Assembly (NCBI RefSeq): GCF_000147815.2
Contig: NC_015957.1
Span: forward strand, 9,858,001 to 9,922,000
DNA from: Streptomyces violaceusniger Tu 4113
GTDB taxonomy: Bacteria > Actinomycetota > Actinomycetes > Streptomycetales > Streptomycetaceae
Length of the DNA: 64,000 bases
Direction of reading: 5' to 3'
Positions within the stretch are counted from its first letter, which is position 1. Each line of letters opens with the position of its first letter. Of this stretch, positions 42,493-51,058 are shown one piece after another. A program made the translations under genes and the position numbers. Below the pieces are notes generated by a model. That model was given only the letters and a program-made list of their open reading frames with translations. It made no database searches and was not told where the DNA came from.

Positions 42493-43524
42493 TCAGTTGG
42501 CGAAGTCCAGCAGCACCTTGCACGACTGGCTACGGTCGGCAGCCTGACCGAACGCCTCCACCGCCTCCCGCGCCGACCGCACCCCGCTGATCAGCGCGTC
42601 GAACGACGGCTCGGCCGCCAACAGCCGCAACGCGTCGTCGAACTCGGCGTGGAAGCGGAGCGCGCCCCGCAGCTCGATCTCCCGGGCGACCAGGAGATTT
42701 CCGGCGAACGGGCTCTGCCCGGGCGGCAGCATGCCGAGCTGGACGACCACGCCTCCCCTCCGCACCCGGCGCAAACACGTGTCGAGCCCAGCCGCAACGC
42801 CCGACGCCTCGATCGCGACGTCCATCTCGTCCGAGGGCCAGTTCGGGTCGTCCGGATCGTCGGCCCGTACGCAGGCCGTCGCCCCGGCCGCCGCCGCGAA
42901 CTCCAGGGCGCGGGGCAGCAGATCGGTCGCCGTGATGGTCGCCGCGCCCGCCGCGCGGGCCGCCGCGATGGTCAGACAGCCGATCGGACCGGCGCCCGTG
43001 ACCAGCACATGGCGGCCCTTCACCGCGCCCGCCCGCCGCACCGCGTGCAGCGCCACGGCCAGCGGTTCGGCGAGCGCGGCCCGGCGCGGCTCCAGCCCCT
43101 CGGGCAGGGCCCGGAGTTGCACCGCCGGGACGGCGATCTGGGAGGCGAAGCCGCCCTGGACATGCGGGGTGCGCGCGGCGCTGCCCAGATAGCGGGTGTC
43201 GCGGCAGACGTTGGCGCGGCCGTCGGAGCACTCCGGGCACACCCCGCACGGCGTGGCCGGGTGGACGGCGACCGGGGTGCCGACCGCGGGCCCGGTCGCG
43301 CCCTCGCCGTACGCCACGACCGTGCCGACGACCTCGTGCCCGAGCACCATCGGCTCCTGGAGCCGGAAGTCGCCCACCCCGCCGTGCCGGTGGTAGTGGA
43401 GATCCGATCCGCAGATCCCGCCGTACCGGATCGCCACGAGCGCCTGCCCTGGCGCCGGTTCCGGCTCGGGGAGTTCCTCGATCCGCAGATCGCCCTGACC
43501 GTGGATCACGCAGCCCAGCACCAT
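42493..43524 (-). CDS. idnD: Zinc-dependent alcohol dehydrogenase (L-idonate 5-dehydrogenase-like)
   Basis: A 343-aa MDR-family dehydrogenase. The catalytic zinc ligands are in GGICGSDLHYHRHGG and GHEVVG, the structural zinc in CGVCPECSDGRANVC, and the NAD(P) fold in VLVTGAGPIGCLTIAAARAA. The DLHYHRHGGVGDF segment resembles L-idonate 5-dehydrogenases, which make 5-ketogluconate. A GAGGAGG ribosome site precedes ATG 43524. It is the last gene of an operon with gluconokinase, a gluconate permease and a gluconate-dehydrogenase-like SDR, which supports the idonate/gluconate assignment. Confidence 0.78.
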   Translation of the reverse strand: MVLGCVIHGQGDLRIEELPEPEPAPGQALVAIRYGGICGSDLHYHRHGGVGDFRLQEPMVLGHEVVGTVVAYGEGATGPAVGTPVAVHPATPCGVCPECSDGRANVCRDTRYLGSAARTPHVQGGFASQIAVPAVQLRALPEGLEPRRAALAEPLAVALHAVRRAGAVKGRHVLVTGAGPIGCLTIAAARAAGAATITATDLLPRALEFAAAAGATACVRADDPDDPNWPSDEMDVAIEASGVAAGLDTCLRRVRRGGVVVQLGMLPPGQSPFAGNLLVAREIELRGALRFHAEFDDALRLLAAEPSFDALISGVRSAREAVEAFGQAADRSQSCKVLLDFAN

Positions 43525-43556
43525 CCGCCCAGCCTCCTCAAGTGGTTTCGCGGGGT

Positions 43557-44327
43557 TCACAGAACGCTCGTCATGCCGCCGTCTACGTACAGCACCTGTC
43601 CGCTCACGAAGTCCGCAGCCGGCGAGGCGAGATAGAGCAGCGCGCCGACCAGGTCCTCGGTGCGGCCCCAGCGCCCGGCCGGGGTCCGCCCGCGCACCCA
43701 GGAGCTGAACTCCTCGTCCTCGACCAGCGGCCGGGTCAGCTCGGTCTCGATATAGCCGGGGCCGAGCCCGTTGACCTGGATCCCGTACCGGCCCCAGTCC
43801 GCGCACATGCCCTTGGTGAGCATCTTCAGCGCGCCCTTGGTCGCCGCGTAGGGGGCGATTCCGGGGCGGACCACTTCGCTCTGCAGGGAGCAGATGTTGA
43901 CGATCTTGCCGTGGCCGCGCGGGGTCATCCGCCGGGCGGTCTCCCGGCCCACCAGGAAGGCGCTGGTGAGGTTGGTGTCCAGGATCTGCCGCCAGGCGTC
44001 GTCGGTGAACTCCAGCAGGGGCGCCCGGTTCTGCGTCCCGGCGTTGTTGACCAGGATGTCGAGCGGGCCCACCCGCTCCTCCACATCGGCGATACCGGCG
44101 GCCACGGCCGGGCCGTCGGTGACGTCGAACGCGGCGGTGTGCACCCCCGCGTCGGCGCCGCCGAGCTCGGCCGCGGCCTTCTCCAGGGCGTGCGGATCGC
44201 GCCCGTTGAGCACCACCGTGCAGCCGGCCTCCACCAGACCGCGCGCGAGGGCGTGGCCGATGCCCCGGCTGGAGCCGGTGACCAGCGCGGTGCGGCCCGC
44301 GATGTCGAAGAGCGGATGTGTCGTCAT
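43557..44327 (-). CDS. idnO: SDR oxidoreductase, gluconate 5-dehydrogenase-like
   Basis: A 256-aa short-chain dehydrogenase: TGSSRGIG cofactor loop (17-24), NNAG, an active-site Ser/Tyr/Lys region with YAATKGALKMLTKGM, and a C-terminal ADFVSGQVLYVDGGMTSVL. Length and motifs fit 5-ketogluconate reductases (IdnO), which turn 5-ketogluconate into gluconate. With the idonate dehydrogenase, permease and gluconokinase it would complete a route from L-idonate to 6-phosphogluconate. Confidence 0.8.
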   Translation of the reverse strand: MTTHPLFDIAGRTALVTGSSRGIGHALARGLVEAGCTVVLNGRDPHALEKAAAELGGADAGVHTAAFDVTDGPAVAAGIADVEERVGPLDILVNNAGTQNRAPLLEFTDDAWRQILDTNLTSAFLVGRETARRMTPRGHGKIVNICSLQSEVVRPGIAPYAATKGALKMLTKGMCADWGRYGIQVNGLGPGYIETELTRPLVEDEEFSSWVRGRTPAGRWGRTEDLVGALLYLASPAADFVSGQVLYVDGGMTSVL

Positions 44328-44364
44328 GACGTGCGTACCTCTCCGGTGCTCAAGTCACCAGTTC

Positions 44365-45762
44365 CTAGATCACCAGCGACAGCAGCAGGACGAAGCCGAG
44401 CCCGACGACGGAGATGATCGACTCCATCACCGACCAGGTCCGCACCGTCTGCCCCACGCTCATCCCGAAGTACTCCTTGACCAGCCAGAATCCCGCGTCG
44501 TTGACATGGCTGAAGAAGAGCGACCCGGCGCCGATCGACAGCACCAGCAGCGCCACATGGGTGCTCGACATATCGGCGGCCAGCGGCGTCATCAGCCCGG
44601 CGGCCGAGATCGTGGCCACCGTCGCCGAGCCGGTGGCGAGGCGGATGGCGACCGCGATCAGCCAGGCGAGCAGCAGCGCGGAGACGTTCCAGTGCTGCGA
44701 GATGTCCATGATCATCTTGCCGACGCCGATGTCGATCAGCGTCTGCTTGAAGCCGCCGCCCGCGGCGACGATCAGCAGCATTCCGGCGATCGGCGCGAGC
44801 GAGTGCTCGACGGTGGAGGAGATCCGGTCCTTGGTGAAGCCCGCGGCCCGGCCGAGGGTGAACATGCCCACGATCACCGCGGCCAGCAGCGCGATCAGGG
44901 GAGCGCCGATGACGTCGGCGACGCGCTGGACGGTGTTCTCCGGGTCGTCCACCACGATGTCGACCAGCGCCTTGATCAGCATCAGGACGACCGGGAGCAG
45001 CACGGTGAGCACGGTGACGCCGAACCCGGGACGCCGCTCCAGCTCCTCCGACGGCCGCGTGGGGATCAGCCGGTCCGGCGGGGTGATGTGCACCCAGCGG
45101 TCGGCGACGCGTGAGAAGACCGGGCCCGCGATGATGGCGGTGGGCACGGCGATGAGGACGCCGAGCGCCAGGGTGATCCCCAGGTCGGCGTGGACCGCGT
45201 CGATCGCGGCAAGCGGTCCGGGGTGCGGCGGCACCAGGCCGTGCATCACGGACAGGCCCGCGAGCGCCGGGATGCCGATGCGCATCAGGGAGAAGTTGCC
45301 GCGCTTGGCGACCAGCAGCACCACCGGGATCATCAGCACCATGCCGACCTCGAAGAAGAGCGGCAGCCCGATGATCCCCGCGATCAGCACCATCGCCCAG
45401 GGCATCGTCCGGTTGCTCGCCTTGGCGAGGATGGTGTCGACGATCTGGTCGGCGCCCCCGGAGTCGGCGAGCAGCTTGCCGAGGATCGCGCCGAGGGCGA
45501 TCAGCACGCCGACGCCCGCGACGGTCGACCCGAGGCCGGCCGAGAAGCTGGTGATGACCTTGTCGAGCGGGGCTCCCGCGACGGCGCCGAGCGCCAGTGA
45601 GCCGATCGTCAGCGACAGAAACGCGTGCAGCTTGGTCTGGGTGATGAGGAGAACGAGAACGGCTATGCCGACGAGGACGGCTATGCCGAGCTGCGCGTGA
45701 CCTGCCGACGTGATCGGGTCGACGGTGTCCGCTGCCAGCATCTCGACGCTGAGTCTGGTCAC
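44365..45762 (-). CDS. gntP: GntP-family gluconate:H+ symporter
   Basis: A 465-aa membrane transporter of the GntP family with about 12-14 hydrophobic segments. Conserved stretches include GVLIALGAILGKLLADSGGA, VLIAGIIGLPLFFEVGMVLM, HGLVPPHPGPLAAID and SHVNDAGFWLVKEYFGMSVG. It imports gluconate or a related aldonate. It lies between gluconokinase and the SDR in the same operon. The first residues are uncertain; an ATG nine codons into the frame is an alternative start. Confidence 0.92.
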   Translation of the reverse strand: MTRLSVEMLAADTVDPITSAGHAQLGIAVLVGIAVLVLLITQTKLHAFLSLTIGSLALGAVAGAPLDKVITSFSAGLGSTVAGVGVLIALGAILGKLLADSGGADQIVDTILAKASNRTMPWAMVLIAGIIGLPLFFEVGMVLMIPVVLLVAKRGNFSLMRIGIPALAGLSVMHGLVPPHPGPLAAIDAVHADLGITLALGVLIAVPTAIIAGPVFSRVADRWVHITPPDRLIPTRPSEELERRPGFGVTVLTVLLPVVLMLIKALVDIVVDDPENTVQRVADVIGAPLIALLAAVIVGMFTLGRAAGFTKDRISSTVEHSLAPIAGMLLIVAAGGGFKQTLIDIGVGKMIMDISQHWNVSALLLAWLIAVAIRLATGSATVATISAAGLMTPLAADMSSTHVALLVLSIGAGSLFFSHVNDAGFWLVKEYFGMSVGQTVRTWSVMESIISVVGLGFVLLLSLVI

Positions 45763-45781
45763 GGGGGTTTCCTATCCTGCG

Positions 45782-46294
45782 TTACTGGTGTTCGAGCCGC
45801 CGCAGTTCGGCGGCGGCCCGCTCGGTGATGAGCTCGGGTTCCGGGCCGACGTCCACGGCGACGCCGTACTCGTCCGGCTGCAGCGGTTCGAGCGTGGCGA
45901 GCTGGGAGTCGAGCAGTTTCCCGGAGAAGAAGTGGCCCTTGCGCTCCTTCATCCGCTCGGCGATCAGCTCGCGGTCGCCGGTCAGATGGAGGAAGACGAT
46001 GCCGGGCGCGGCGGACCGCAGCCGATCGCGGTACGTCCGCTTGAGCGCGGAGCAGCTCACCACGCCCCCGCCCGCGGCGTGGTCATGGGCCCAGGCGCCT
46101 ATGGCGTCCAGCCAGGGGCGTCGGTCGTCGTCGTCCAGCGGGGTCCCGGCCGACATCTTGGCGATGTTGGCCGGCGGGTGGAAGTCGTCGGCCTCGGCAT
46201 ACGGGACGCCGAGCTCCTCCGCCAGCAGGGGGCCGACCGTGGTCTTGCCCGTTCCGGACACTCCCATGACCACGACAACCTGGGGGGCGTGCAT
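45782..46294 (-). CDS. gntK: Gluconokinase
   Basis: A 170-aa P-loop kinase converting gluconate to 6-phosphogluconate. Walker A GVSGTGKTT is at residues 11-19, and the gluconate-site FHPPANIAKMSAGTPLDDDD and WLDAIGAW follow, then CSALKRTYRDRLR and HFFSGKLLDSQLATLEPL, all typical of GntK. ATG 46294 is chosen as it begins just before the fold. It is first in the operon, divergent from the GntR regulator. Confidence 0.94.
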   Translation of the reverse strand: MHAPQVVVVMGVSGTGKTTVGPLLAEELGVPYAEADDFHPPANIAKMSAGTPLDDDDRRPWLDAIGAWAHDHAAGGGVVSCSALKRTYRDRLRSAAPGIVFLHLTGDRELIAERMKERKGHFFSGKLLDSQLATLEPLQPDEYGVAVDVGPEPELITERAAAELRRLEHQ

Positions 46295-46351
46295 TGTGTG
46301 AAACCTCGCTGTCTTCTTCGACCTCGGCGCCGGGGACACTCAACCCCACAG

Positions 46352-46387
46352 ATACGACGTATTCAAGAGTCCGTGACTTAAAAGTCA
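46352..46387. promoter_or_regulatory. Two palindromes in the gntK-GntR divergent region
   Basis: ATACG-A-CGTAT (46352-46362) and TGACTT-AA-AAGTCA (46374-46387) are the only clear short palindromes in the 132-bp gap. They are good candidates for GntR-family operators controlling both directions. Confidence 0.5.
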
Positions 46388-46426
46388 TACTTATTTGGGG
46401 GGTGGGTGGCCGCGTAGGCTGAGCGC

Positions 46427-47158
46427 ATGGACGAACAGGGGCCCCAGGGCCGTGGTCAGAGGCCCAGGCCCCAAGGGCTGCACGACCGGCTCCTGGAGTC
46501 CCTCGGCCCCGCCATCACGGGGGGCGACTATCCGCCGGGCACCGTCCTGCGCACCGATGAGCTGGAGCGGCGCTACGACGTCTCGCGCACGGTCGTCCGG
46601 GAGGCGGTGCGGGTCCTGGAGTCCATGCACCTGGTGGAGTCCCGCCGCCGGGTCGGGGTGACGGTGCGCCCCACCGATGAGTGGGATGTCTTCGACCCCC
46701 AGATCATCCGCTGGCGCCTGGCCGGCCCCGACCGCCCCCGCCAGCTCCGCTCCCTCACCGCCCTCCGCTCGGCCATCGAACCCGCCGCCGCCGCGCTGGC
46801 CGCCGAGCACGCCACACCGGAGCAGTGCGCCGAGCTCACCGAGCACGCCCTCAACATGGTCGCCACCTCACGCGGCCAGCAACTGCCCGCGTACCTGATC
46901 CACGACGTCGCCTTCCACCGCGTGATCCTGCGCGCGTCGGGCAACGAGATGTTCGCCCGCCTGGGCGACGTCGTCGCCGAGGTCCTGACCGGCCGCACCC
47001 AGCACCGCATCATGTTCACCGACCCCGACCCGGAGGCCGTCACCCTCCACGTCCGCGTGGCCGAAGCGGTCCGCGCGAGCGACGCGGAGGCGGCGGAGCG
47101 CTACACGCGGGAGATCACGGTGGGGGCCCTGCGGGAGCTGGACATCCTGGCGCCGTGA
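46427..47158 (+). CDS. GntR/FadR-subfamily regulator
   Basis: A 243-aa regulator. The winged HTH is at about residues 15-80 (VLRTDELERRYDVSRTVVRE, AVRVLESMHLVESRRRVGVT) and the FCD ligand-binding domain at about 100-235 with metal-ligand-like His/Asp positions (YLIHDVAFHRVILRASGNEM, TLHVRVAEAV). Divergence from the gluconate operon makes it the probable repressor, responding to gluconate or a phosphorylated form. Confidence 0.88.
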   Translation: MDEQGPQGRGQRPRPQGLHDRLLESLGPAITGGDYPPGTVLRTDELERRYDVSRTVVREAVRVLESMHLVESRRRVGVTVRPTDEWDVFDPQIIRWRLAGPDRPRQLRSLTALRSAIEPAAAALAAEHATPEQCAELTEHALNMVATSRGQQLPAYLIHDVAFHRVILRASGNEMFARLGDVVAEVLTGRTQHRIMFTDPDPEAVTLHVRVAEAVRASDAEAAERYTREITVGALRELDILAP

Positions 47159-47189
47159 GGACGCCTGTCCGGTGTCCGTCCCCACATCG

Positions 47190-47350
47190 GCCGGCTGTCG
47201 GGTGCGGGTTTCGTGTCGCGCCTTCGGCGCGGGTTGAGCAGCGGGGCAGGGGGTTGGGGGCGCGGGCCTCGCCGCCGAGCGCCGGGCCGGTTCGGGGAGG
47301 CGCCGGGGGCGGCTTCCGTGCTCGGTGGCCCGGGTCCCTCCGGACTGCGC
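47190..47350. repeat. Family A interspersed repeat
   Basis: A plus-oriented copy: GGGTGCGGGTTTCGTGTCGC, CGCCTTCGGCGCG, TTGAGCAGCGGGGCAGGGG, GCGGGCCTCGCCGCCGAGCG and GGCTTCCGTGCTCGGTGGCC. It fills the gap between the GntR gene and the vapC-like gene. Confidence 0.85.
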
Positions 47351-47361
47351 CGGTCCCAGCC

Positions 47362-47778
47362 TCAGCGGGGAGTGGCGAAGACGTTGCGCTCCGCGAGGTC
47401 CGAGAGGAGACGCGCGGCCGCGCGGAAGTCGGCGTCGTCGTGCAACACGACGAGCCCGTGGTGTGCGGCCGTCGCGCAGATCAGCCAGTCGACCACGGAC
47501 AGGCTTTGATGCTGCCCCCGTTGGGCCAGACGGTACTGGCCGACCTCGATCCACTTCCAAGCACTCTTCGGGACGGAGACGTCCGGGAAAAGGTCGGCGA
47601 ACATCTCCGTCATCCCGTCGTACTCGTCCAGACCGCGCGCAGACTGCCGGAATTCCGTGCGCTGCGGAGCGCACGAGCCGATGGCCCCGTCGTCCAGCTC
47701 ATGGCCCCATAGATCATTGAGCTTGCGGTCACGCTGGAGACGCCAGACGGCCGTGGAGTCGGCAAGGTAGCGGATCAC
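47362..47778 (-). CDS. vapC: PIN-domain toxin, VapC family
   Basis: A 138-aa PIN-domain nuclease. The first acidic residue is in VIRYLADSTAVWRL (Asp near 6), the middle one probably in the CAPQRTEFRQ region, and the C-terminal SVVDWLICATAAHHGLVVLH with HDDADF supplies the others. It likely cleaves RNA when freed from its antitoxin. GTG 47778 lies 2 bp after the antitoxin stop, the usual VapBC spacing. Confidence 0.83.
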   Translation of the reverse strand: MIRYLADSTAVWRLQRDRKLNDLWGHELDDGAIGSCAPQRTEFRQSARGLDEYDGMTEMFADLFPDVSVPKSAWKWIEVGQYRLAQRGQHQSLSVVDWLICATAAHHGLVVLHDDADFRAAARLLSDLAERNVFATPR

Positions 47779-47780
47779 GG

Positions 47781-48032
47781 TCAGGCGGCACCCTGCTCCG
47801 TGCGCGCCGAGTCGCCCGCGGCACCCTTCTCGGCCGCGTGGCGCAGCCAGAAGCCTTCCTCGTCCCATTGCCGGGCCTGCTCAAGGTGACGCAAGCGCGC
47901 CTCGGTTCGCGCCCGGCGCTCCGCGTACTCGCGGAGGGCGATGTTGACCATCTCCTTCTTGGTCTTGGCGCCGGACAGCCGCATGGCTTCCGCGAGAGCG
48001 TCGTCGTCGATGTCGATCTGCGTGGCGGACAT
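47781..48032 (-). CDS. vapB: Antitoxin, VapB family
   Basis: An 83-aa protein. MSATQIDIDDDALAEAMRLS, then TKKEMVNIALREYAERRART, is the ribbon-helix-helix DNA-binding segment of VapB antitoxins. The C-terminal helical/acidic tail (LEQARQWDEEGFWLRHAAEK) is the probable toxin-neutralising part. It precedes vapC directly, so the pair is likely autoregulated. Confidence 0.85.
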   Translation of the reverse strand: MSATQIDIDDDALAEAMRLSGAKTKKEMVNIALREYAERRARTEARLRHLEQARQWDEEGFWLRHAAEKGAAGDSARTEQGAA

Positions 48033-48129
48033 CGGAACCTCCAAGAGATGGGCTTCATACAAAGGTAGCCGATGTCGCATACAAACCGCATGCGGTGCGG
48101 TGCGGTGCGGTGCGGTGCACGGAAGCGAC

Positions 48130-48560
48130 CTGAGGCGGTCGGGTGTCGGGTGCGGGTTTCGTTTCGCGCCTTCGGCGCCTTTGAGCAGCGGAGCAGGGAG
48201 TGGGGGGCGCGGGCTTCGCCGCCGGGCGCCGGGGCGGTTCGGGGAGGCGCCGGGGGCGGCTTCCGTGCTCGGTGGCCGGGGGCCCTCCGGACTGCGGGTG
48301 GTGGGGGTTCGGGTACCTCCTGTAAAAAACGCTTGATCTAGCGCAACTAATATGTCAAGCGATTTCAAGAGGGGTACCCCAACCCCCCTTGCTGTCCGGC
48401 AGCGGCCTCAGCCCCCAGCCGGGGACGCCGCCACCGGCGCCCGCCCCCACCGGCCCGGCGGTCGGCGACGCGGCCCGCGCCCCCAACCCCCCTGCCCCGC
48501 TGCTCAATTGCGCCGAAGGCGCGAGACGAAAGCCGCACCCGGCCCGAGCCGCCCAGGCCG
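48130..48560. repeat. Inverted pair of family A repeats around an AT-rich palindrome
   Basis: The 643-bp gap between vapB and the LysR gene has a plus-oriented family A element (about 48135-48300) and a minus-oriented one (about 48415-48550). Between them, 48311-48378 is an imperfect palindrome: arms GGGTACCTCCTGTAAAAAAC...CGCTTGA and TCAAGCG...GGGGTACCCC around an 18-nt centre (TCTAGCGCAACTAATATG). No gene recognised. Confidence 0.85.
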
Positions 48561-48675
48561 GTGGCCTCAACACCCCACCGGCCCGACGATCGGCACGCCG
48601 CCGCGCCCCCGGCCCCTGCCCCGCTGTGGCACCGGCCGCCTCGGGCGCCAGAGCCTTACCCGGCGGGACGCCGCG

Positions 48676-49566
48676 TCACTTCAGATGCCGATCGACAAAC
48701 TGCTCGAATGCCCGGGCGGCCGCGCTCGGGGTTCGGTTGTCGGGGATGGCCAGGGAGATCGACCAGTCGAGCTCGGCGCCGGTGATGGGCAGCGTGGTGA
48801 GATCGTCATGCGGCCCGACGACGCCACGGGGCAGCAGAGCGATACCCAGCCCGTGACGGACGAAGTCGGCACCGGCCGTGATGTCGGTGATCTCGATGGC
48901 GACATGACGGTGGAGCCTCGCGGCGGTGAACGCGCGATCGGTCACGGCGCGGTTGCCGTAGCCGGGCGGGAAGTCGATGAATGCCTCGCCGGTCAGTTCG
49001 GACATCGCCGCTTCGCTGCGGCCCGCGAGGCGGTGGCCGGCAGGAACGACGAGGTCCAAAGGTGTGGAAGTGAGCTCTCTCAGGTGCGCGCCGGCCGGAG
49101 GGCCGACGGGGAACGAGACGAACGCGAGGTCGAGCCTCCCCTCGGTGAGTGCCGTGAGGAGTCCGGGGGAGCCGCCGCTCGATGCCGCTGTGGCGAGGTG
49201 CACGGAGACGGCCGGGTACTCGCGGTGAAAGCTCCCCAACATGGCGGGCAGGTCGATCGGCCCGAGTGAACTCATCGTCCCGACGCGCAAGGCCCCCCGG
49301 ACAGTGCCGCTGACCTCCTCGACGGCGGCGCGCGCATCCTGGGCGGCGTCAAGGGCCACCCGGGCTTTCGGCAGGAGCGCGTATCCGCTTTCCGTGAGCC
49401 CGACCCGCCTGGACGTGCGCCACAGTAGCTGGGTGTGCAACTCCCGCTCCAGGGAGGCGATCGTCGCCGAGACCGCGGACTGCACGATGTGCAGCCGCGC
49501 CGCGGCGCGGGTGAAGCTCGACTCTTCCGCCACCGCGACGAAGCACTCCAGTTGGCGCAGCTCCAT
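48676..49566 (-). CDS. LysR-family transcriptional regulator
   Basis: A 296-aa regulator. The HTH is at residues 1-60 (MELRQLECFVAVAEESSFTR, AAARLHIVQSAVSATIASLE), followed by a two-lobed effector domain (VRGALRVGTMSSLGPIDLPA, DFVRHGLGIALLPRGVVGPH). ATG 49566 is the natural LysR start. It is divergent from the NmrA-like reductase gene, which it probably controls. Confidence 0.9.
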   Translation of the reverse strand: MELRQLECFVAVAEESSFTRAAARLHIVQSAVSATIASLERELHTQLLWRTSRRVGLTESGYALLPKARVALDAAQDARAAVEEVSGTVRGALRVGTMSSLGPIDLPAMLGSFHREYPAVSVHLATAASSGGSPGLLTALTEGRLDLAFVSFPVGPPAGAHLRELTSTPLDLVVPAGHRLAGRSEAAMSELTGEAFIDFPPGYGNRAVTDRAFTAARLHRHVAIEITDITAGADFVRHGLGIALLPRGVVGPHDDLTTLPITGAELDWSISLAIPDNRTPSAAARAFEQFVDRHLK

Positions 49567-49675
49567 ACGGGAACTATCGCACGCGGCGATGACTGCGAGC
49601 GAAACCATTCGTTGGACGCGATCCGTGAGCCGACGCAGTGTGGACAGCGCATCCCTGTCCGACCGGAGGTACCAC

Positions 49676-50512
49676 ATGACCATCCTGATCACCGGCTCCC
49701 GTGGCGGCATCGGCGCCGGTCTGCTGCACCGCTTGTCCGCATCCGGCCACGACGTCCGCGCGGCCAGCCGCGCCCCGGAGCAGGCCGATCCGCCCCCCGG
49801 TGTCACAGCCGTCGCGCTCGACCTCGCCGACGCGACGACGTTCGCGCCCGCTCTGGCCGGAGTGACCGACGTATTCCTTTACGCCGAGCCCACCAGGATC
49901 GAGAGGCTCCTGGACGCGGCGGTGTCGGCCGGAGTGCGACGGATGGTGCTGCTCTCGTCCGACTCGGTGAACCTCCCCAACGCCGAACACAACGCGCTGG
50001 CCCGCCACCACCTGCTGGTGGAACGGGCACTGCGCGCCGCGCCCCTCACCTCGACCGTGCTACGCCCGGGCGGGTTCGCCACCATGACCCTGGGCTGGGC
50101 GGAGTCCATCCGCGCCGACCGACCGATCGAGCAGGCATATCCGGAAGCGCGCCTGGACGTCATCCACCCCCAGGACATCATCGATGTCGCCGAGTCGTCG
50201 CTGACCACCCACGCGCTGGATGGCGAGACGATCAGCCTGGGCGGCCCGGAGGTGCTCAGCTTCCGTGACCAGGCGCGGATCCTGGGGGACCTGCTGAACC
50301 GTGAGATCGAGCTGCGCGCACCGGCTCCGGAGCAGGCGGCCGCGCACCTGAGCGCCCACGTTCCCGCGCCGTTCGTCGCGGCAGTGCTGGACTATTGGGC
50401 CCAGCTGTCCGACCGGCGGATCGAGGCGTCACGCACCGCCGAGCGGATCACCGGCCGCCCCGGCCGTACGTTCCGCCAGTGGGTCACCGAGAATCTCGCT
50501 TCGTTCAGGTGA
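49676..50512 (+). CDS. NmrA/SDR-family NAD(P)-binding protein
   Basis: A 278-aa atypical SDR. The cofactor loop TGSRGGIGAGLL is at residues 6-17; VTAVALDLADATTFAPALAG, VRRMVLLSSDSVNLP and TSTVLRPGGFATMTLGWAES follow, in the manner of quinone-reductase/NmrA-like proteins. The YxxxK active site is absent, as is usual for this group. CCGGAGGT lies 6 bases before the ATG. It may sense redox state or reduce a quinone; divergence from LysR suggests inducible expression. Confidence 0.8.
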   Translation: MTILITGSRGGIGAGLLHRLSASGHDVRAASRAPEQADPPPGVTAVALDLADATTFAPALAGVTDVFLYAEPTRIERLLDAAVSAGVRRMVLLSSDSVNLPNAEHNALARHHLLVERALRAAPLTSTVLRPGGFATMTLGWAESIRADRPIEQAYPEARLDVIHPQDIIDVAESSLTTHALDGETISLGGPEVLSFRDQARILGDLLNREIELRAPAPEQAAAHLSAHVPAPFVAAVLDYWAQLSDRRIEASRTAERITGRPGRTFRQWVTENLASFR

Positions 50513-50942
50513 GCCCCGTACACGGTGTGCCGTCGAGTTCGGCCCATACCGTTTTGCCGATCAGCTCGGGTACGACGCCCCACCGGTCGGCCAACTCCTC
50601 GACCAGCAAAAGCCCGTGCCCGCCTTCGCGCGGCGCCTCGGGCTCGGGGGCCGGGCGCACGGTCGGCAGCCGTTCGACCCGGGGATCCCTCACCTCGTTA
50701 CGGAGGGTGTTCCCGGTGACGCTGAGTGTCAGCCGGAAGTTCCGCCCCGGGACGCGGCCATGCAGCGCGGCGTTGGCAGCCAGCTCGGCGATGATCAACG
50801 CCCCCGTCTCATGCGGCAGGCCCCACGAGCGGATGCGTTCCGTCCCGAGGAGTCGTGCCAGGCGGGCGCCCTTGCGGGTGGCCGAGAGCAGGACGGTGAA
50901 GTGCGAAACGGAAGTGTCGGTTCGAGTGATTTGTTGGCTCAC
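50505..50942 (-). CDS. ATP-binding protein, anti-sigma regulatory (HATPase_c_2) type
   Basis: A 145-aa soluble protein. The N-box-like LIIAELAANAALHG (about residues 49-62), the acidic NEVRDPRVERLP segment and EGGHGLLLVEELADRWG form an ATP-binding fold like SpoIIAB/RsbW but without a known partner. Many such proteins exist per Streptomyces genome, often beside Xre-DUF5753/DUF397 pairs, as here. The role is likely regulatory, in development or stress. Its 3' end overlaps the convergent NmrA gene by 8 bp. Confidence 0.83.
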   Translation of the reverse strand: MSQQITRTDTSVSHFTVLLSATRKGARLARLLGTERIRSWGLPHETGALIIAELAANAALHGRVPGRNFRLTLSVTGNTLRNEVRDPRVERLPTVRPAPEPEAPREGGHGLLLVEELADRWGVVPELIGKTVWAELDGTPCTGLT

Positions 50943-51058
50943 GTCACTCAGAGTGGCCGCGCACGAATAGGCTGAAAAGTAGCGACGCCGATACGGGCAG
51001 TGACTGTCCGGCCCTGGTCCGGGCCTGTCCGGCGGCGCCGGGTGGGAGGTGGCCCCGT

